Translations under genes and position numbers: made by a program
The notes under the pieces: generated by a model
Told to the model about the DNA's origin: nothing
The model's input: the letters and a program-made list of their open reading frames with translations, nothing else
Databases searched by the model: none
In this document: piece by piece, positions 50,860-59,733 of the stretch
Numbering within the stretch: the first letter of the stretch is position 1
How the letters are laid out: each line of letters starts with the position of its first letter
Assembly (NCBI GenBank): GCA_030524455.1
Contig: JAUNGT010000002.1
Span: 7,089-71,088, forward strand
Length of the DNA: 64,000 nucleotides
Reading direction: 5' to 3'
From: Eubacteriales bacterium
GTDB lineage: Bacteria; Bacillota; Clostridia; Lachnospirales; Lachnospiraceae

Positions 50860-51960
50860 TCAGTCCTCTTCCCTGAAATTGAGCTCCTCAATGGCCGCCC
50901 TCATCTCATCCTCCGTCACCGTATTGTCCAGCAGCGCGTGGCCGATCCGGTCCAGCAGCACAAAGCGGATCCTGCCGCTCTGCATCTTTTTGTCGGATTT
51001 GGTAAAGGACAGGATCTGGTCTGTATCCAGCTCATCCGCCGAGATCGGAAGGTTAAAGGGCACAAACATGTCGCGGATCTCGTAATATTCCTCCATGGGG
51101 ATTAACTCCCTCTTCCAGGAAATAAAAGCCGCCGCCACGCAGCCCAGCGCCACGCACTCCCCGTGAAGCATGGAAAAGCCGCTGGCCTTTTCGATGGCGT
51201 GCCCGATGGTATGCCCAAAATTTAAGAGCGCACGCTCTCCCTGCTCGGTGGGATCCTTCTCCACCACGTCCCGCTTGATCTCGCAGCTGCGCCGGATCAT
51301 CTTCGCCAAAACGGCGGGATCCCGGTCGCAGATCTCGTACATATTTTCAATCAGCCACTCGTAATATTTCGCATCCTTAATCAGGCCGTGCTTCATGATC
51401 TCCGCAAAGCCGGAAAAATACTGCCGTCCCTCCAGCGTCTGCAGCGTATCCAGGTTCATGTACACCAGCCTCGGCATATGGAAGGCTCCCACCATATTTT
51501 TGTAGGAGGCAAAATCCACGCCGGTTTTCCCGCCGATGCTGGAATCCACCTGTGCCAGCAGCGTCGTGGGGATCTGGATAAAATCCACGCCCCGCAGGTA
51601 GGTGGCTGCGGCAAAGCCCGTCATATCCCCCACCACGCCGCCGCCCAGGGCGGCCAGCAGATCCTTCCGGTCAAAATGGTTTTGGATCAGAAAAGCGTAC
51701 AGCTCCTCGATCCGGGCCAGATTCTTGTTCTCCTCCCCCGCCGGAAAGGAAAACACTTCGCAGGCCAGAAAGCAGGGGGCCAGCGCCTCCCGGACGGCCT
51801 CTGCATACAGCGGCCCCACATTACTGTCCGTTACAATACAAAGCTTCCTGCCTGCATTGGCAGGAAGCGCAAGTTCTTCCCGAAGTTCTTCAAAGCCCGT
51901 GGCAAACAGGATATCGTAGCTCTTATCCTGTCCACAGGTCACCGTCATTCTCTCGCTCAT
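50860..51960 (-). CDS. aroB: 3-dehydroquinate synthase
   Basis: A 366-residue enzyme of the shikimate pathway. NAD-binding GGGVVGDMTGFAAATYLRGV (about residues 107-126) and QVDSSIGGKTGVD, KHGLI, and the zinc-binding ALLNFGHTIGHAIE and HGECVALG are all present. No other aromatic biosynthesis gene is nearby; it lies between sepF and lspA. Confidence 0.95.
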   Translation of the reverse strand: MSERMTVTCGQDKSYDILFATGFEELREELALPANAGRKLCIVTDSNVGPLYAEAVREALAPCFLACEVFSFPAGEENKNLARIEELYAFLIQNHFDRKDLLAALGGGVVGDMTGFAAATYLRGVDFIQIPTTLLAQVDSSIGGKTGVDFASYKNMVGAFHMPRLVYMNLDTLQTLEGRQYFSGFAEIMKHGLIKDAKYYEWLIENMYEICDRDPAVLAKMIRRSCEIKRDVVEKDPTEQGERALLNFGHTIGHAIEKASGFSMLHGECVALGCVAAAFISWKRELIPMEEYYEIRDMFVPFNLPISADELDTDQILSFTKSDKKMQSGRIRFVLLDRIGHALLDNTVTEDEMRAAIEELNFREED

Positions 51961-51966
51961 CCCTTA

Positions 51967-52476
51967 TCAAACCTCTTTCACATCCAGCGATCCGGAAAGG
52001 ATCTCCTGAAAATCGCCGGAAATATCCACGCTGGCAGGCGTGATAATAAAAATAAAATGAGAAATCTTCTGCAGGTTGCCGCTGATGGCATAGCAGGAGC
52101 CGGAGGTAAAGTCGATAATCCGCTGGGCGATGTCCACATCCAGTCCCTCCATGTTCAGCACCACCGTGCGGTTGGCCAGAAGCGTATCCGTGATCTCCTT
52201 TGCGTCCTCCACCGTCGAGGGCTTGATCACGCATACCTCCATGCCGCCCGCTCCCACCTTCCGGGGGGCCGGCCGCATCGGCGTCACCTTGGGCGCCTGA
52301 CGGCGGGGCTTCTCCTTTTCCTCTTCCTCATATGCGTCCGCCTTGGAAATATTTCGGATTTTGGATTTCTTCTCTACCGGCTGCTCTTCTTCGTCATAAT
52401 AATCGTCGTCATAGTACCCGTCGTCGTCTTCATCGTTGAGCTTCATGTAGTTTAAGAACTTGTCCATAACTCCCAT
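51967..52476 (-). CDS. sepF: Cell division protein SepF
   Basis: A 169-residue protein that anchors FtsZ. The N-terminal membrane-targeting helix (MGVMDKFLNYMKL) is followed by a very acidic linker (DEDDDGYYDDDYYDEEE) and the SepF core (about residues 80-160, VCVIKPSTVEDAKEITDTLLANRTVVLNMEG). AAAGGAG precedes the ATG. Confidence 0.95.
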   Translation of the reverse strand: MGVMDKFLNYMKLNDEDDDGYYDDDYYDEEEQPVEKKSKIRNISKADAYEEEEKEKPRRQAPKVTPMRPAPRKVGAGGMEVCVIKPSTVEDAKEITDTLLANRTVVLNMEGLDVDIAQRIIDFTSGSCYAISGNLQKISHFIFIITPASVDISGDFQEILSGSLDVKEV

Positions 52477-52491
52477 TTTGAAAAGTCTCCT

Positions 52492-53190
52492 TTATTCCAG
52501 ATCAGACAGCATACGCGCGCCGAAGATCCCCGTTCCCACTCGCACACAGGTGGAACCCTCCTCCACTGCCGTCTCAAAATCATTCGTCATTCCCATGGAT
52601 AAAACACCCATAGAGACATTATCGACGTTTTTCCGTCTTATGTCAACAGCTAATTGCCGAAGCAGCCGAAAATATTTCCGGTTCTCCTGCGGAGTTTCGG
52701 AAAAGGGCGCGACGGTCATCAGCCCGCGCACATGGATCCGGGGAAGCTTTGCGACCTGCTCTGCAAGCTCCGGAACCTGATCCGGACGCACCCCGAACTT
52801 GCTTTCCTCCCCGGCACAGTTGACCTCCAGCAAAATATCCGTATCCACATCCTTCTTCACGGACTCCCTGCTGATCTCCTCCGCCAGGCGCAGGGAATCC
52901 ACGCTGTGGATCAGGACTGCCTTTCCCACCACATATTTCACCTTGTTGCGCTGCAGATGCCCGATCATATGCCAGCGGATATCCCCGGGAAGCTGCTCAT
53001 ATTTGTCGCACAGCTCCTGTACCTTGTTTTCCCCGAAATCCCGGATGCCGGCGTCGTAGGCCTCCTGCAGCAGGGAAACGGGCTTCGTCTTGCTGACCGC
53101 CACCAAAAGTACCTCGTCTGCGCTGCGTCCCGCGCGCCGGCAGGCGCTGCCGATCCGTTCTTCTACCTGCTCCAGGTTTTTGACAATCAT
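52492..53190 (-). CDS. yggS: YggS-type PLP homeostasis protein
   Basis: A 232-residue single-domain pyridoxal-phosphate-binding protein. The PLP Lys is in LVAVSKTKP (about residue 36) and other family parts are DFGENKVQEL, WHMIGHLQRNKVK and SMGMTNDFETAV. It sits just upstream of sepF as in many Gram-positive genomes. Confidence 0.95.
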   Translation of the reverse strand: MIVKNLEQVEERIGSACRRAGRSADEVLLVAVSKTKPVSLLQEAYDAGIRDFGENKVQELCDKYEQLPGDIRWHMIGHLQRNKVKYVVGKAVLIHSVDSLRLAEEISRESVKKDVDTDILLEVNCAGEESKFGVRPDQVPELAEQVAKLPRIHVRGLMTVAPFSETPQENRKYFRLLRQLAVDIRRKNVDNVSMGVLSMGMTNDFETAVEEGSTCVRVGTGIFGARMLSDLE

Positions 53191-53205
53191 GCCGTCTCTC
53201 CTTTT

Positions 53206-54612
53206 CTAGTCATGGATCAGCTGGTCTGCGTCCACCGTGGACGCGTCCAGCACAATGTAATCGTAGGTGCTCAGCCCGTAGGTTGTGTTGGATTTGATGA
53301 TCGCGTACTCCTCGTTTTGCTGCAGAATCTGGATCTCCTTAAAGTCTGCGTAGCCCTTGTTGATGTTGTACACGCCCGTCAGGCTGGCGCTCTGGGACAC
53401 CGTGAAGGTCTCCGTGGAGTCCGGCATAATCAGATGATCTCCCACCCGCAGGGAGGAATCATCCAGATAATAGTACTCGTCCGTCTCCTGATAAATCTGG
53501 GTCCCCACAAATTCGGAGGTCAGCTCCCCGTTCTCCCCGGCAGCCTCACGCAGCACACCGGTGGACCCGGAACTGCCGCCCTTTGTCACATAGGCCTTGG
53601 GCACCAGGAAAAACTCCTTGGTGGTGATGGCGGACAGCGGCACCTTTAAGCCGCTCTCCGCGTCGGCCAAAAGCTCGATATCCAGATACCGGCTGGTCGC
53701 GAAGCTGACCATGGAATTGTTGAAGGAAAGCTCCGCCAGCACCTCCCCGTCGCCCCCGTTATCGATGATGGATACCTCGCCCCAGGACTCGTAGCGGTTT
53801 TTCAAAAAGCGCACCTTCACATACTCCGATTCCTCCAGCTCCGCCGCCGTGGTGCGGTCCACCCGGATCACCACGGACCAGTCCTCGCTGGTGGCGAGAC
53901 GATAAAGCGGATCGGAGACGCCCGCCAGCTCATTGCTGATCAGCTGCGTCTTTTCATGGGCTTCCTCGTCAAAATCCTCCGGCACAAGCTCTGCGGCCGT
54001 CTTTTGCTCAAAGCCGTCCACCGAGTAGGTGATGATCCCCGACTCCGGCGCGTAGCAGAGATTCACCGACTGCCCTCCCGCCGCACTGTTGATCTGGGAA
54101 AGGTTCTCCAGGACGTTGATGTTGGCAAGCTTTAACACCGTGCCTTCCAGCTCATACTTAAAATTGTAGACGCTGTCGAAGCTGTTTTGCGAAAAGCCCG
54201 CGCAGAAGCCGCTGATGGCGGTGCGCAGCTCCCGAAGATCGGCCTCCTGCAGGGAGGCGTCGTCGGCGTTTTGCTCATCCAAAAGCTCCTTGAGCTGACC
54301 GCTGCCGTCCACCGTACAGACAAGCTGACCGCTCCCCACCCGCTCGCCCTCCCGGGCATAATAGTTGATATAGCCGGCGTATTCACTGCTGACGACGGTC
54401 TCGCTGCGCAGCGCAATGCCCGTGTAAACATTGTCCGCCGACAGAAAGCCCTCCTGCACACGGTAGGCCACCACCTTTTCATCCCGAAACAGGTAGAGGC
54501 CCACGCAGATGATGATATAGAGAAAAATCGCCAAAAAAATCAGCATTCCCAGATTGATATTCAAAGGCCTGCGGTATTGCCTGATATTGCCGCCGTTTTG
54601 TCTTCCCGCCAA
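53206..54612 (-). CDS. HlyD-like membrane-anchored protein
   Basis: A 468-residue protein with one helix (about residues 24-45), a lipoyl-like hairpin start (EYAGYINYYAREGERVGSGQLVCTV) and a long beta-rich exterior region resembling HlyD/RND adaptor proteins. It has no transporter partner here. It lies beside yggS and sepF, a pairing I associate with Lachnospiraceae, and a role in the cell envelope during division is only a guess. Confidence 0.75.
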   Translation of the reverse strand: MAGRQNGGNIRQYRRPLNINLGMLIFLAIFLYIIICVGLYLFRDEKVVAYRVQEGFLSADNVYTGIALRSETVVSSEYAGYINYYAREGERVGSGQLVCTVDGSGQLKELLDEQNADDASLQEADLRELRTAISGFCAGFSQNSFDSVYNFKYELEGTVLKLANINVLENLSQINSAAGGQSVNLCYAPESGIITYSVDGFEQKTAAELVPEDFDEEAHEKTQLISNELAGVSDPLYRLATSEDWSVVIRVDRTTAAELEESEYVKVRFLKNRYESWGEVSIIDNGGDGEVLAELSFNNSMVSFATSRYLDIELLADAESGLKVPLSAITTKEFFLVPKAYVTKGGSSGSTGVLREAAGENGELTSEFVGTQIYQETDEYYYLDDSSLRVGDHLIMPDSTETFTVSQSASLTGVYNINKGYADFKEIQILQQNEEYAIIKSNTTYGLSTYDYIVLDASTVDADQLIHD

Positions 54613-54642
54613 AGAAAAAAACCTCCGTCCTGTGAGATAAAT

Positions 54643-54670
54643 AAGCCCCGGCAGTCATCCCCCGGGGCTT
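54643..54670 (-). terminator. Terminator between P-loop gene and HlyD-like gene
   Basis: AAGCCCCGG and CCGGGGCTT pair perfectly around ten bases (nine-base stem). On the minus strand only ATTT follows, so read-through into the HlyD-like gene is likely. Confidence 0.6.
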
Positions 54671-54702
54671 TTCGTAAGTCTATTTCAAGGACTGTCCGCC
54701 GA

Positions 54703-55122
54703 TCAGATCGATACGATGATCCTGGACTTTAAGCTTTCCGGCAGCTTCGCCTCGTCGCGGGACACGCTGAGCACGAAATCCACCTTGAATTTGTCGCTGA
54801 GCTGCTCCAGTCTTTCCACAACCGGAAGGATATCGCCATCCTCCAGCGCTGCAATCTTTAAAAAGCTGTCAAAATACATCTGCTCCAGATCGTGATCCTG
54901 GGAGATGATCCCGGACACAAAGCCTAAAAAAGCATCGCTGGAATCCACCATGTAATCCGGAACCACAATCAGCCTGATCTTGTTGTTCAACTCATACATA
55001 TGCTTGGGACTCTTATCCAGATACACGATGCTCCCGTTTGCTTCCTTCACCTCTGTATTCACCCTGTCCAGAAGGTGCTTTGTCTTGCCTTTCCCCTTTT
55101 CGCCTACGATTAATTGAACCAT
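54703..55122 (-). CDS. Small P-loop ATPase-like protein, unknown function
   Basis: A 139-residue protein. Residues 1-20 contain a Walker A motif (GEKGKGKTK, 7-15). Later LIVVPDYMVDSS and the end AKLPESLKSRIIVSI look like strands of a small Rossmann-type fold, but no clear Walker B with catalytic Glu is visible. Often misnamed as a twitching motility protein in databases, from memory. AGGAGGG precedes the ATG and it has its own good promoter. Confidence 0.75.
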   Translation of the reverse strand: MVQLIVGEKGKGKTKHLLDRVNTEVKEANGSIVYLDKSPKHMYELNNKIRLIVVPDYMVDSSDAFLGFVSGIISQDHDLEQMYFDSFLKIAALEDGDILPVVERLEQLSDKFKVDFVLSVSRDEAKLPESLKSRIIVSI

Positions 55123-55183
55123 TGTAATCCCTCCTAAAGTATATTCGTTTCATGCCTGCGGCATATTGTCTCGAACTGCTTTT

Positions 55184-55212
55184 ATTATAAGTGATCTGGA
55201 TTCAAAACACAA
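55184..55212 (-). promoter_or_regulatory. Promoter of the P-loop gene
   Basis: On the minus strand TTGTGT (complement of 55207-55212), 17-base spacer, TATAAT (complement of 55184-55189), about 60 bases before the ATG. Confidence 0.65.
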
Positions 55213-55221
55213 CCTCTAATT

Positions 55222-56208
55222 TCAGGCCCCGATCTGCCCCAGCAGGCCGGACATCTCCTCATAGAGGATGGCCCGCTCTTTGGAGCGCAAAATCACCGCG
55301 ATATAGGGATTGCCCGCCGTATCCTTGGCAAGAAGGATCAGGCAGTTGCCCGCGGCATTGGTCGTCCCGGTCTTGCCGCCCACCACGCTCACCGTCTCGG
55401 GAGGGGTGTAGTTGCCCGCCAGATACTGATTGCTGTTGGTAAAGGACAGCTTCTTCTCCGCACCGTTTTTATCGGTGTAGACCGTCTCGTAGGAAGTCAT
55501 ACGGATGATGTCGTTGATAACGCTGTAGTTGATCGCCTCGTTAAAAATCAGATACATATCATAGGCAGTCACATAGTGATCGTCCGCCGTCAGTCCGTGG
55601 GGATTGACAAAATGGCTGTTGGTGGCGCCGATGCGGGCCGCCTCCTCATTCATCAGCTCCGCAAAGCCCTCCACCGAACCGCCAATGTGCTCGGCAATGG
55701 CGATGGCCGCGTCGTTGGCGGACTTGATCAAAAGGGCATGCAGCGCCTGGTTTAGGGTCAGGCGGTCGCCCTCCTTCAAGCCGCACACCACCGCGCCGCT
55801 CTCCAGGTTATTGACATTGGCGCTGACCGTGATCACGTCATCCGGATTGCCGTTCTTTAAGGCAACCACCGCCGTCATCAGCTTGGTCAGGCTGGCCGGA
55901 GCCAGACGCTCATGAATGTTCTTCGCATATAAAACCGTATGCCTGTTTAAATCAAACAGGCCGGCCGCCGTGGCCTCCGACATATCCACCACGGAATCAT
56001 CCACCGCCACGTCTCCGTTGACCACGCAGAGTCCGGAAGCAAAAGCGTCCGCCGTCTCAAAGCTGCTCTCGCCCACCACGCGAAAGCTTGAAACGCTGTA
56101 ATCCGGATCATAGGAGAAGGCGAATGTCTCCTCGCCGCAGCCGGAAGCGCTAACGGCCACCGTCAGGGCCGCCAGAAGCGCCAGGACCTTCTTACTTGTA
56201 CATTTCAC
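55222..56208 (-). CDS. D-alanyl-D-alanine carboxypeptidase (DacF-like)
   Basis: A 328-residue low-molecular-weight penicillin-binding protein that trims peptidoglycan. A signal with possible lipobox (VSASGC, Cys about residue 24) precedes the catalytic SLTKL (SxxK, about 107), SAND (SxN, about 165) and GGKTGTT (about 279). Most relatives use an amphipathic C-terminal helix for anchoring; this one lacks that and may be a lipoprotein. It overlaps mgsA by 17 bases. Confidence 0.88.
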   Translation of the reverse strand: MKCTSKKVLALLAALTVAVSASGCGEETFAFSYDPDYSVSSFRVVGESSFETADAFASGLCVVNGDVAVDDSVVDMSEATAAGLFDLNRHTVLYAKNIHERLAPASLTKLMTAVVALKNGNPDDVITVSANVNNLESGAVVCGLKEGDRLTLNQALHALLIKSANDAAIAIAEHIGGSVEGFAELMNEEAARIGATNSHFVNPHGLTADDHYVTAYDMYLIFNEAINYSVINDIIRMTSYETVYTDKNGAEKKLSFTNSNQYLAGNYTPPETVSVVGGKTGTTNAAGNCLILLAKDTAGNPYIAVILRSKERAILYEEMSGLLGQIGA

Positions 56209-56587
56209 GCCACTCCATATCTCCTCTGTCCAGTGACTTAATCAAAAGCTCCGCCGTCGCCAGGTTGGTTGCCAGCGGAATATTGTGCATATCACAGAGC
56301 CGCACCACGTTGTTGACATCCGGTTCATGGGTTTTGGGCATCAGCGGATCCCGCAGGAAAATAACCAGATCGATCTCATTGTGCTCGATCTGCGCGCTGA
56401 TCTGCTGCTCTCCTCCCAGATGCCCCGCCAGATATTTATGTATGTTTAAATTGGTGACCTCCTCGATCAGGCGCCCCGTCGTGCCCGTAGCGTACAGGCT
56501 GTTCTTGCTCAAAATACCTCTGTAGGCAATGCAGAAATTCTGCATCAGTTTTTTCTTCGCATCATGTGCGATCAACGCAATATTCAT
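56192..56587 (-). CDS. mgsA: Methylglyoxal synthase
   Basis: A 131-residue enzyme converting dihydroxyacetone phosphate to methylglyoxal. It starts MNIALIAHDAKK and has YATGTTGRLIEE (phosphate-binding), GHLGGEQQI and VIFLRDPLMP (catalytic Asp). The shorter ATG at 56587 fits the family; upstream in-frame codons do not. Located between rodA and the DacF-like gene. Confidence 0.95.
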   Translation of the reverse strand: MNIALIAHDAKKKLMQNFCIAYRGILSKNSLYATGTTGRLIEEVTNLNIHKYLAGHLGGEQQISAQIEHNEIDLVIFLRDPLMPKTHEPDVNNVVRLCDMHNIPLATNLATAELLIKSLDRGDMEWREMYK

Positions 56588-56606
56588 CTTACCTTCTCTC
56601 CCATGC

Positions 56607-57722
56607 TTATAAGTTATACAGATTTTTACGCTGAAGCCGGACATTCAGGACAAAGCCGATCCCGATATACATACTCACGAGCGAGCTGAGCCCGTAGCTG
56701 ACAAAGGGCAATGGCAATCCGGTATTGGGCATCAGCATGGTAGCCACCGCAATGTTCATAAACCCCTGCACCCCGATCATAGCCCCCACGCCGGCCGCGA
56801 TTACCATCCCGGCGGTATCCTTGGCCGTCCGGGCAATGGACACGCAACGCATTGCGATCAGGATCAGCAGGAGAATGACTGCGGCCGAACCGATAAAGCC
56901 CAGTTCTTCTCCTATGACTGCAAAGATGAAATCAGTCTGTGATTCCGGCAGGAAATTCCCATTCTTAACCGAGGCGATGTCCGTGTTGTTCAGGCCCTTG
57001 CCCCAGAGCTGCCCGGAGCCGATGGCAATGACGGAGTTCAGCTGCTGATAAGCCTGTGTGTCGGCGTAGGCCTCCGGGTCGAAAAATGCCATGATCCGGT
57101 TCCTCTGATAATTCTCGATCAGCGTCTGCCCCTCCTGCATCACAATGGATAAAAAGACGAGGACGCCGGGTACCGCTACCGCCAGGATTCCGCCGATAAT
57201 CTTCCAGCTGATCCCTCCGACAAACATCAAAACGCAGAACAAAACCGCCACCAGGATCGTGGTGGAGAGATTGGGCTGCTTGTATATCAGGGCCAGCGGC
57301 GGCACGATAAAGAACACCGCCAGAAACAGGACTCGCAGGGTATTTAACCTGTCCTTATACTTCATAATAAACTGTGCATAGAATAAAATCAACAAAATTT
57401 TTGCAGTTTCTGACGGTTGCAGGTCAAAAAATCCCAATTCCAGCCAACGTCTCGCGCCGTTCGTCACCCGCCCGTAGAACAAAACAAGCACCAGTGTCCC
57501 GAGCGCCGCAAGGTAGCCCAGCCAGGCAAAACGCAAAATCCAGCTATAGTCGATGAAGGCGACCACCAGCATGGCTGCCAGTCCCAGCGCCATGCCGATG
57601 ATCTGCTTATTCTGTACGCTTTCCTCCGCACTGCCGATGGCCAGGATACCGATAATGTTCAGGACGGCCACCAAAAGCACAAGGATAAAGTCAAAATTTT
57701 TCAGTTTGTATTTCCGAAACAT
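56607..57722 (-). CDS. rodA: RodA, SEDS peptidoglycan glycosyltransferase
   Basis: A 371-residue membrane protein with ten helices that polymerises glycan strands for elongation with PBP2. Family motifs include the catalytic-Asp region (IGEELGFIGSAAVI) and the late GLPLPFVSYGLSSLV. AAGGAG precedes the ATG. It is in one operon with min genes and PBP2. Confidence 0.94.
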   Translation of the reverse strand: MFRKYKLKNFDFILVLLVAVLNIIGILAIGSAEESVQNKQIIGMALGLAAMLVVAFIDYSWILRFAWLGYLAALGTLVLVLFYGRVTNGARRWLELGFFDLQPSETAKILLILFYAQFIMKYKDRLNTLRVLFLAVFFIVPPLALIYKQPNLSTTILVAVLFCVLMFVGGISWKIIGGILAVAVPGVLVFLSIVMQEGQTLIENYQRNRIMAFFDPEAYADTQAYQQLNSVIAIGSGQLWGKGLNNTDIASVKNGNFLPESQTDFIFAVIGEELGFIGSAAVILLLILIAMRCVSIARTAKDTAGMVIAAGVGAMIGVQGFMNIAVATMLMPNTGLPLPFVSYGLSSLVSMYIGIGFVLNVRLQRKNLYNL

Positions 57723-57731
57723 GTCGCTCCT

Positions 57732-58001
57732 TCAGCTGATTTTATGCAGATCCAGGATCGGGATATTGGCGTGGAGGGAAGGCGTTTTCTCCCGTCCCCG
57801 CTGAGACGCCTTGCTGATCTGGATCTCCATATTCTGTGTGTCAATTTTCATATAGCGGGAAATCACCTGGGCGATATCCCGCTTAATCATGTCAAGAACC
57901 TCCGGGGAACAGTTGACGCGGTCCGAAATCAGCAGGATTTTCAAGCGATCCATCGCCACCTCCCGGGAAGATTTGCGCCGGAACAGTCTTGGCAGTCTCA
58001 T
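57732..58001 (-). CDS. minE: Cell division topological factor MinE
   Basis: An 89-residue protein; the anti-MinCD region (REVAMDRLKILLISDRV, about residues 13-29) and the topological domain (LDMIKRDIAQVISRYMKID) are clear. The ATG overlaps the minD stop by four bases. Confidence 0.95.
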   Translation of the reverse strand: MRLPRLFRRKSSREVAMDRLKILLISDRVNCSPEVLDMIKRDIAQVISRYMKIDTQNMEIQISKASQRGREKTPSLHANIPILDLHKIS

Positions 58002-58804
58002 ACTCTCCCCTCCTGACTTTTATGGAATATACCGGTCACCCGTGTCCAGAAGGAGACGGAATTGTCCAGGTTCAGGTAGGGAACCTCCTGCCCCATCACG
58101 CGCAGGCAGATATTTCGGTAGGCCCGTCCCGCCATGGTATGGTTGCCGACCAGGGGCTCGCCCTGGTTGGTGGCGATCACCACGCTTTCGTCGTCGGGCA
58201 CCACGCCGATCAGGGGAACGGACAAAATATCCACCACATCCTCGACATTCATCATATCACCCCGGCGCACCATGTCATAGCGCATCCGGTTGACCACCAG
58301 GTCGATCTTTTCAAAGCAGGACGCCTCCAGAAGGCCGATGATCCGGTCCGCGTCCCGGATGGCAGAGACCTCCGGCGTCGTCACCACCAGCGCCCGGTCG
58401 GCCCCGGCGATGGCGTTTTTAAAGCCCTGCTCGATCCCCGCCGGACAGTCCAAAAGCACATAGTCGAACTGCTCCTTTAAGTGCTCCACCAGCTTTCGCA
58501 TCTGGCTTTCATTGACCGCGGACTTGTCCCTTGTCTGGGCCGACGGGAGCAGATAGAGGCCCGGGTAGCGTTTGTCCCGGATCAGGGCCTGCTTGACCCG
58601 GCAGCTTCCCTCCACCACATCCACCAGGTTGTAGACAATGCGGTTTTCCAGCCCCATCACCACGTCCAGGTTGCGCAGCCCGATATCCGTGTCAATCAAA
58701 ACCACCTTTTTGCCGGCGGCGGCCAGACCGGTTCCAACGTTTGCGGTGGTGGTTGTCTTTCCCACCCCGCCTTTTCCTGAGGTAACCACAATTACTTCGC
58801 TCAT
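57998..58804 (-). CDS. minD: Septum site-determining ATPase MinD
   Basis: A 268-residue deviant-Walker ATPase: SGKGGVGKTTTTANVG (about residues 8-23), LIDTDIGLRNLD, LLDCPAGIE, and a C-terminal amphipathic membrane helix (VSFWTRVTGIFH). I choose the ATG at 58804, ten bases from GGAGG, rather than 58810. It recruits MinC to the poles with MinE. Confidence 0.96.
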   Translation of the reverse strand: MSEVIVVTSGKGGVGKTTTTANVGTGLAAAGKKVVLIDTDIGLRNLDVVMGLENRIVYNLVDVVEGSCRVKQALIRDKRYPGLYLLPSAQTRDKSAVNESQMRKLVEHLKEQFDYVLLDCPAGIEQGFKNAIAGADRALVVTTPEVSAIRDADRIIGLLEASCFEKIDLVVNRMRYDMVRRGDMMNVEDVVDILSVPLIGVVPDDESVVIATNQGEPLVGNHTMAGRAYRNICLRVMGQEVPYLNLDNSVSFWTRVTGIFHKSQEGRV

Positions 58805-58859
58805 GAGCATTCTGCCTCCGATTCTGAAATATTTGCGTCCCCTGAAAAATCTGCGTCCT

Positions 58860-59537
58860 TTAATGCAGCTCGTTCAGTAATTCATTTGTAATCGCCTGCA
58901 GCCGTACCTCATCCCCCGACACCAGGGCCATCTGGGGCTGTCCCCTCCTGGCCCGCGTCAGCCAGCGGGATTTTTCCTTTGTCTTATATTTGAAATCTCC
59001 GATTTTTAACTTCTGCGGAGTCATTTCAAGCGCTGCCACAAAATGGCCCTCCTGCCCGTCGCCTCCGGCGTAGGCGCTGCCGCAAAGCTTTCCCAGCACC
59101 ACGATATCGCCGGTGGAAATCACACTGCAGCCGGCCTCCACATCGCCCAGAACCACGATACTTCCTTCCGTCTCCAGGATTTGTCCGTCCCGCAGGCTTC
59201 CCCGGTAAAACTGACCGTCCTTTTCCGCCTTGGGGAAATAGTGCTCGAAGGTTTCCAGCGCCGCCCGGAAGTCCTCCTGCTTTTTTTCATCCTTGCCCAC
59301 CACGCACACCACATGCAGGCGGCTGTTCTGGGTGATGGCATCCACCAGGGCGTTTTCCTGAGCGTCCGTGAGGGAGCGCCCCTCAAAGGAGACGGCCACC
59401 CGCATATCCCCGAAAAATTTGGCGGAATCCTTAAACTTCTCGCCCACATCCCGGGCAAGCTGCAGAAAGCCGATCTCCTCATCCAGATAGACGGCGATCC
59501 CGTCCTTATAGCTTTTCAAAATAACCGTATTTTTCAT
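58860..59537 (-). CDS. minC: Septum site-determining protein MinC
   Basis: A 225-residue inhibitor of FtsZ. The N-terminal domain (residues 1-100) is followed by the right-handed beta-helix C-terminal domain with GSIVVLGDVEAGCSVISTGDIVVLGKLCGSAYAGG (about 135-170). GGGAGG precedes the ATG. Confidence 0.94.
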   Translation of the reverse strand: MKNTVILKSYKDGIAVYLDEEIGFLQLARDVGEKFKDSAKFFGDMRVAVSFEGRSLTDAQENALVDAITQNSRLHVVCVVGKDEKKQEDFRAALETFEHYFPKAEKDGQFYRGSLRDGQILETEGSIVVLGDVEAGCSVISTGDIVVLGKLCGSAYAGGDGQEGHFVAALEMTPQKLKIGDFKYKTKEKSRWLTRARRGQPQMALVSGDEVRLQAITNELLNELH

Positions 59538-59566
59538 AAAAACCTCCCGCAGGCGGGCTGAATTTC

Positions 59567-59729
59567 TAACAGTTCAGCCCGCGCCATTCGCAAAGCCGCG
59601 CTAACGCGCTTTCCGCCGCTACGCGGCTACCTTTGCTCATAATCGGGCGCTCCCTCAGCCAGGAATAACCGGCCAAAATTCGTGCAAGCACGATTTTTGC
59701 CGTTCCCTCCTGGCTGGCTGAACTGTTAC
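59567..59729 (-). repeat. Inverted-end repeat, copy C
   Basis: Read on the minus strand it runs GTAACAGTTCAGCC ... GGGCTGAACTGTTA over 163 bases and matches copy B along nearly all its length, missing about 26 internal bases. It fills the gap between the PBP2 and minC genes. A further hairpin (GGGCTGAA 59555-59562 with TTCAGCCC 59573-59580) spans its inner end. Confidence 0.85.
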
Positions 59730-59733
59730 ATAT

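Noticed and set aside
51830..51880. Inverted repeat CTTCCTGCC / GGCAGGAAG
   Set aside because: It lies inside aroB coding sequence and no T-tract follows, so it is most likely incidental.
54187..54732. Plus-strand frame across the HlyD-like gene start
   Set aside because: It crosses a terminator and is antisense to a supported gene.
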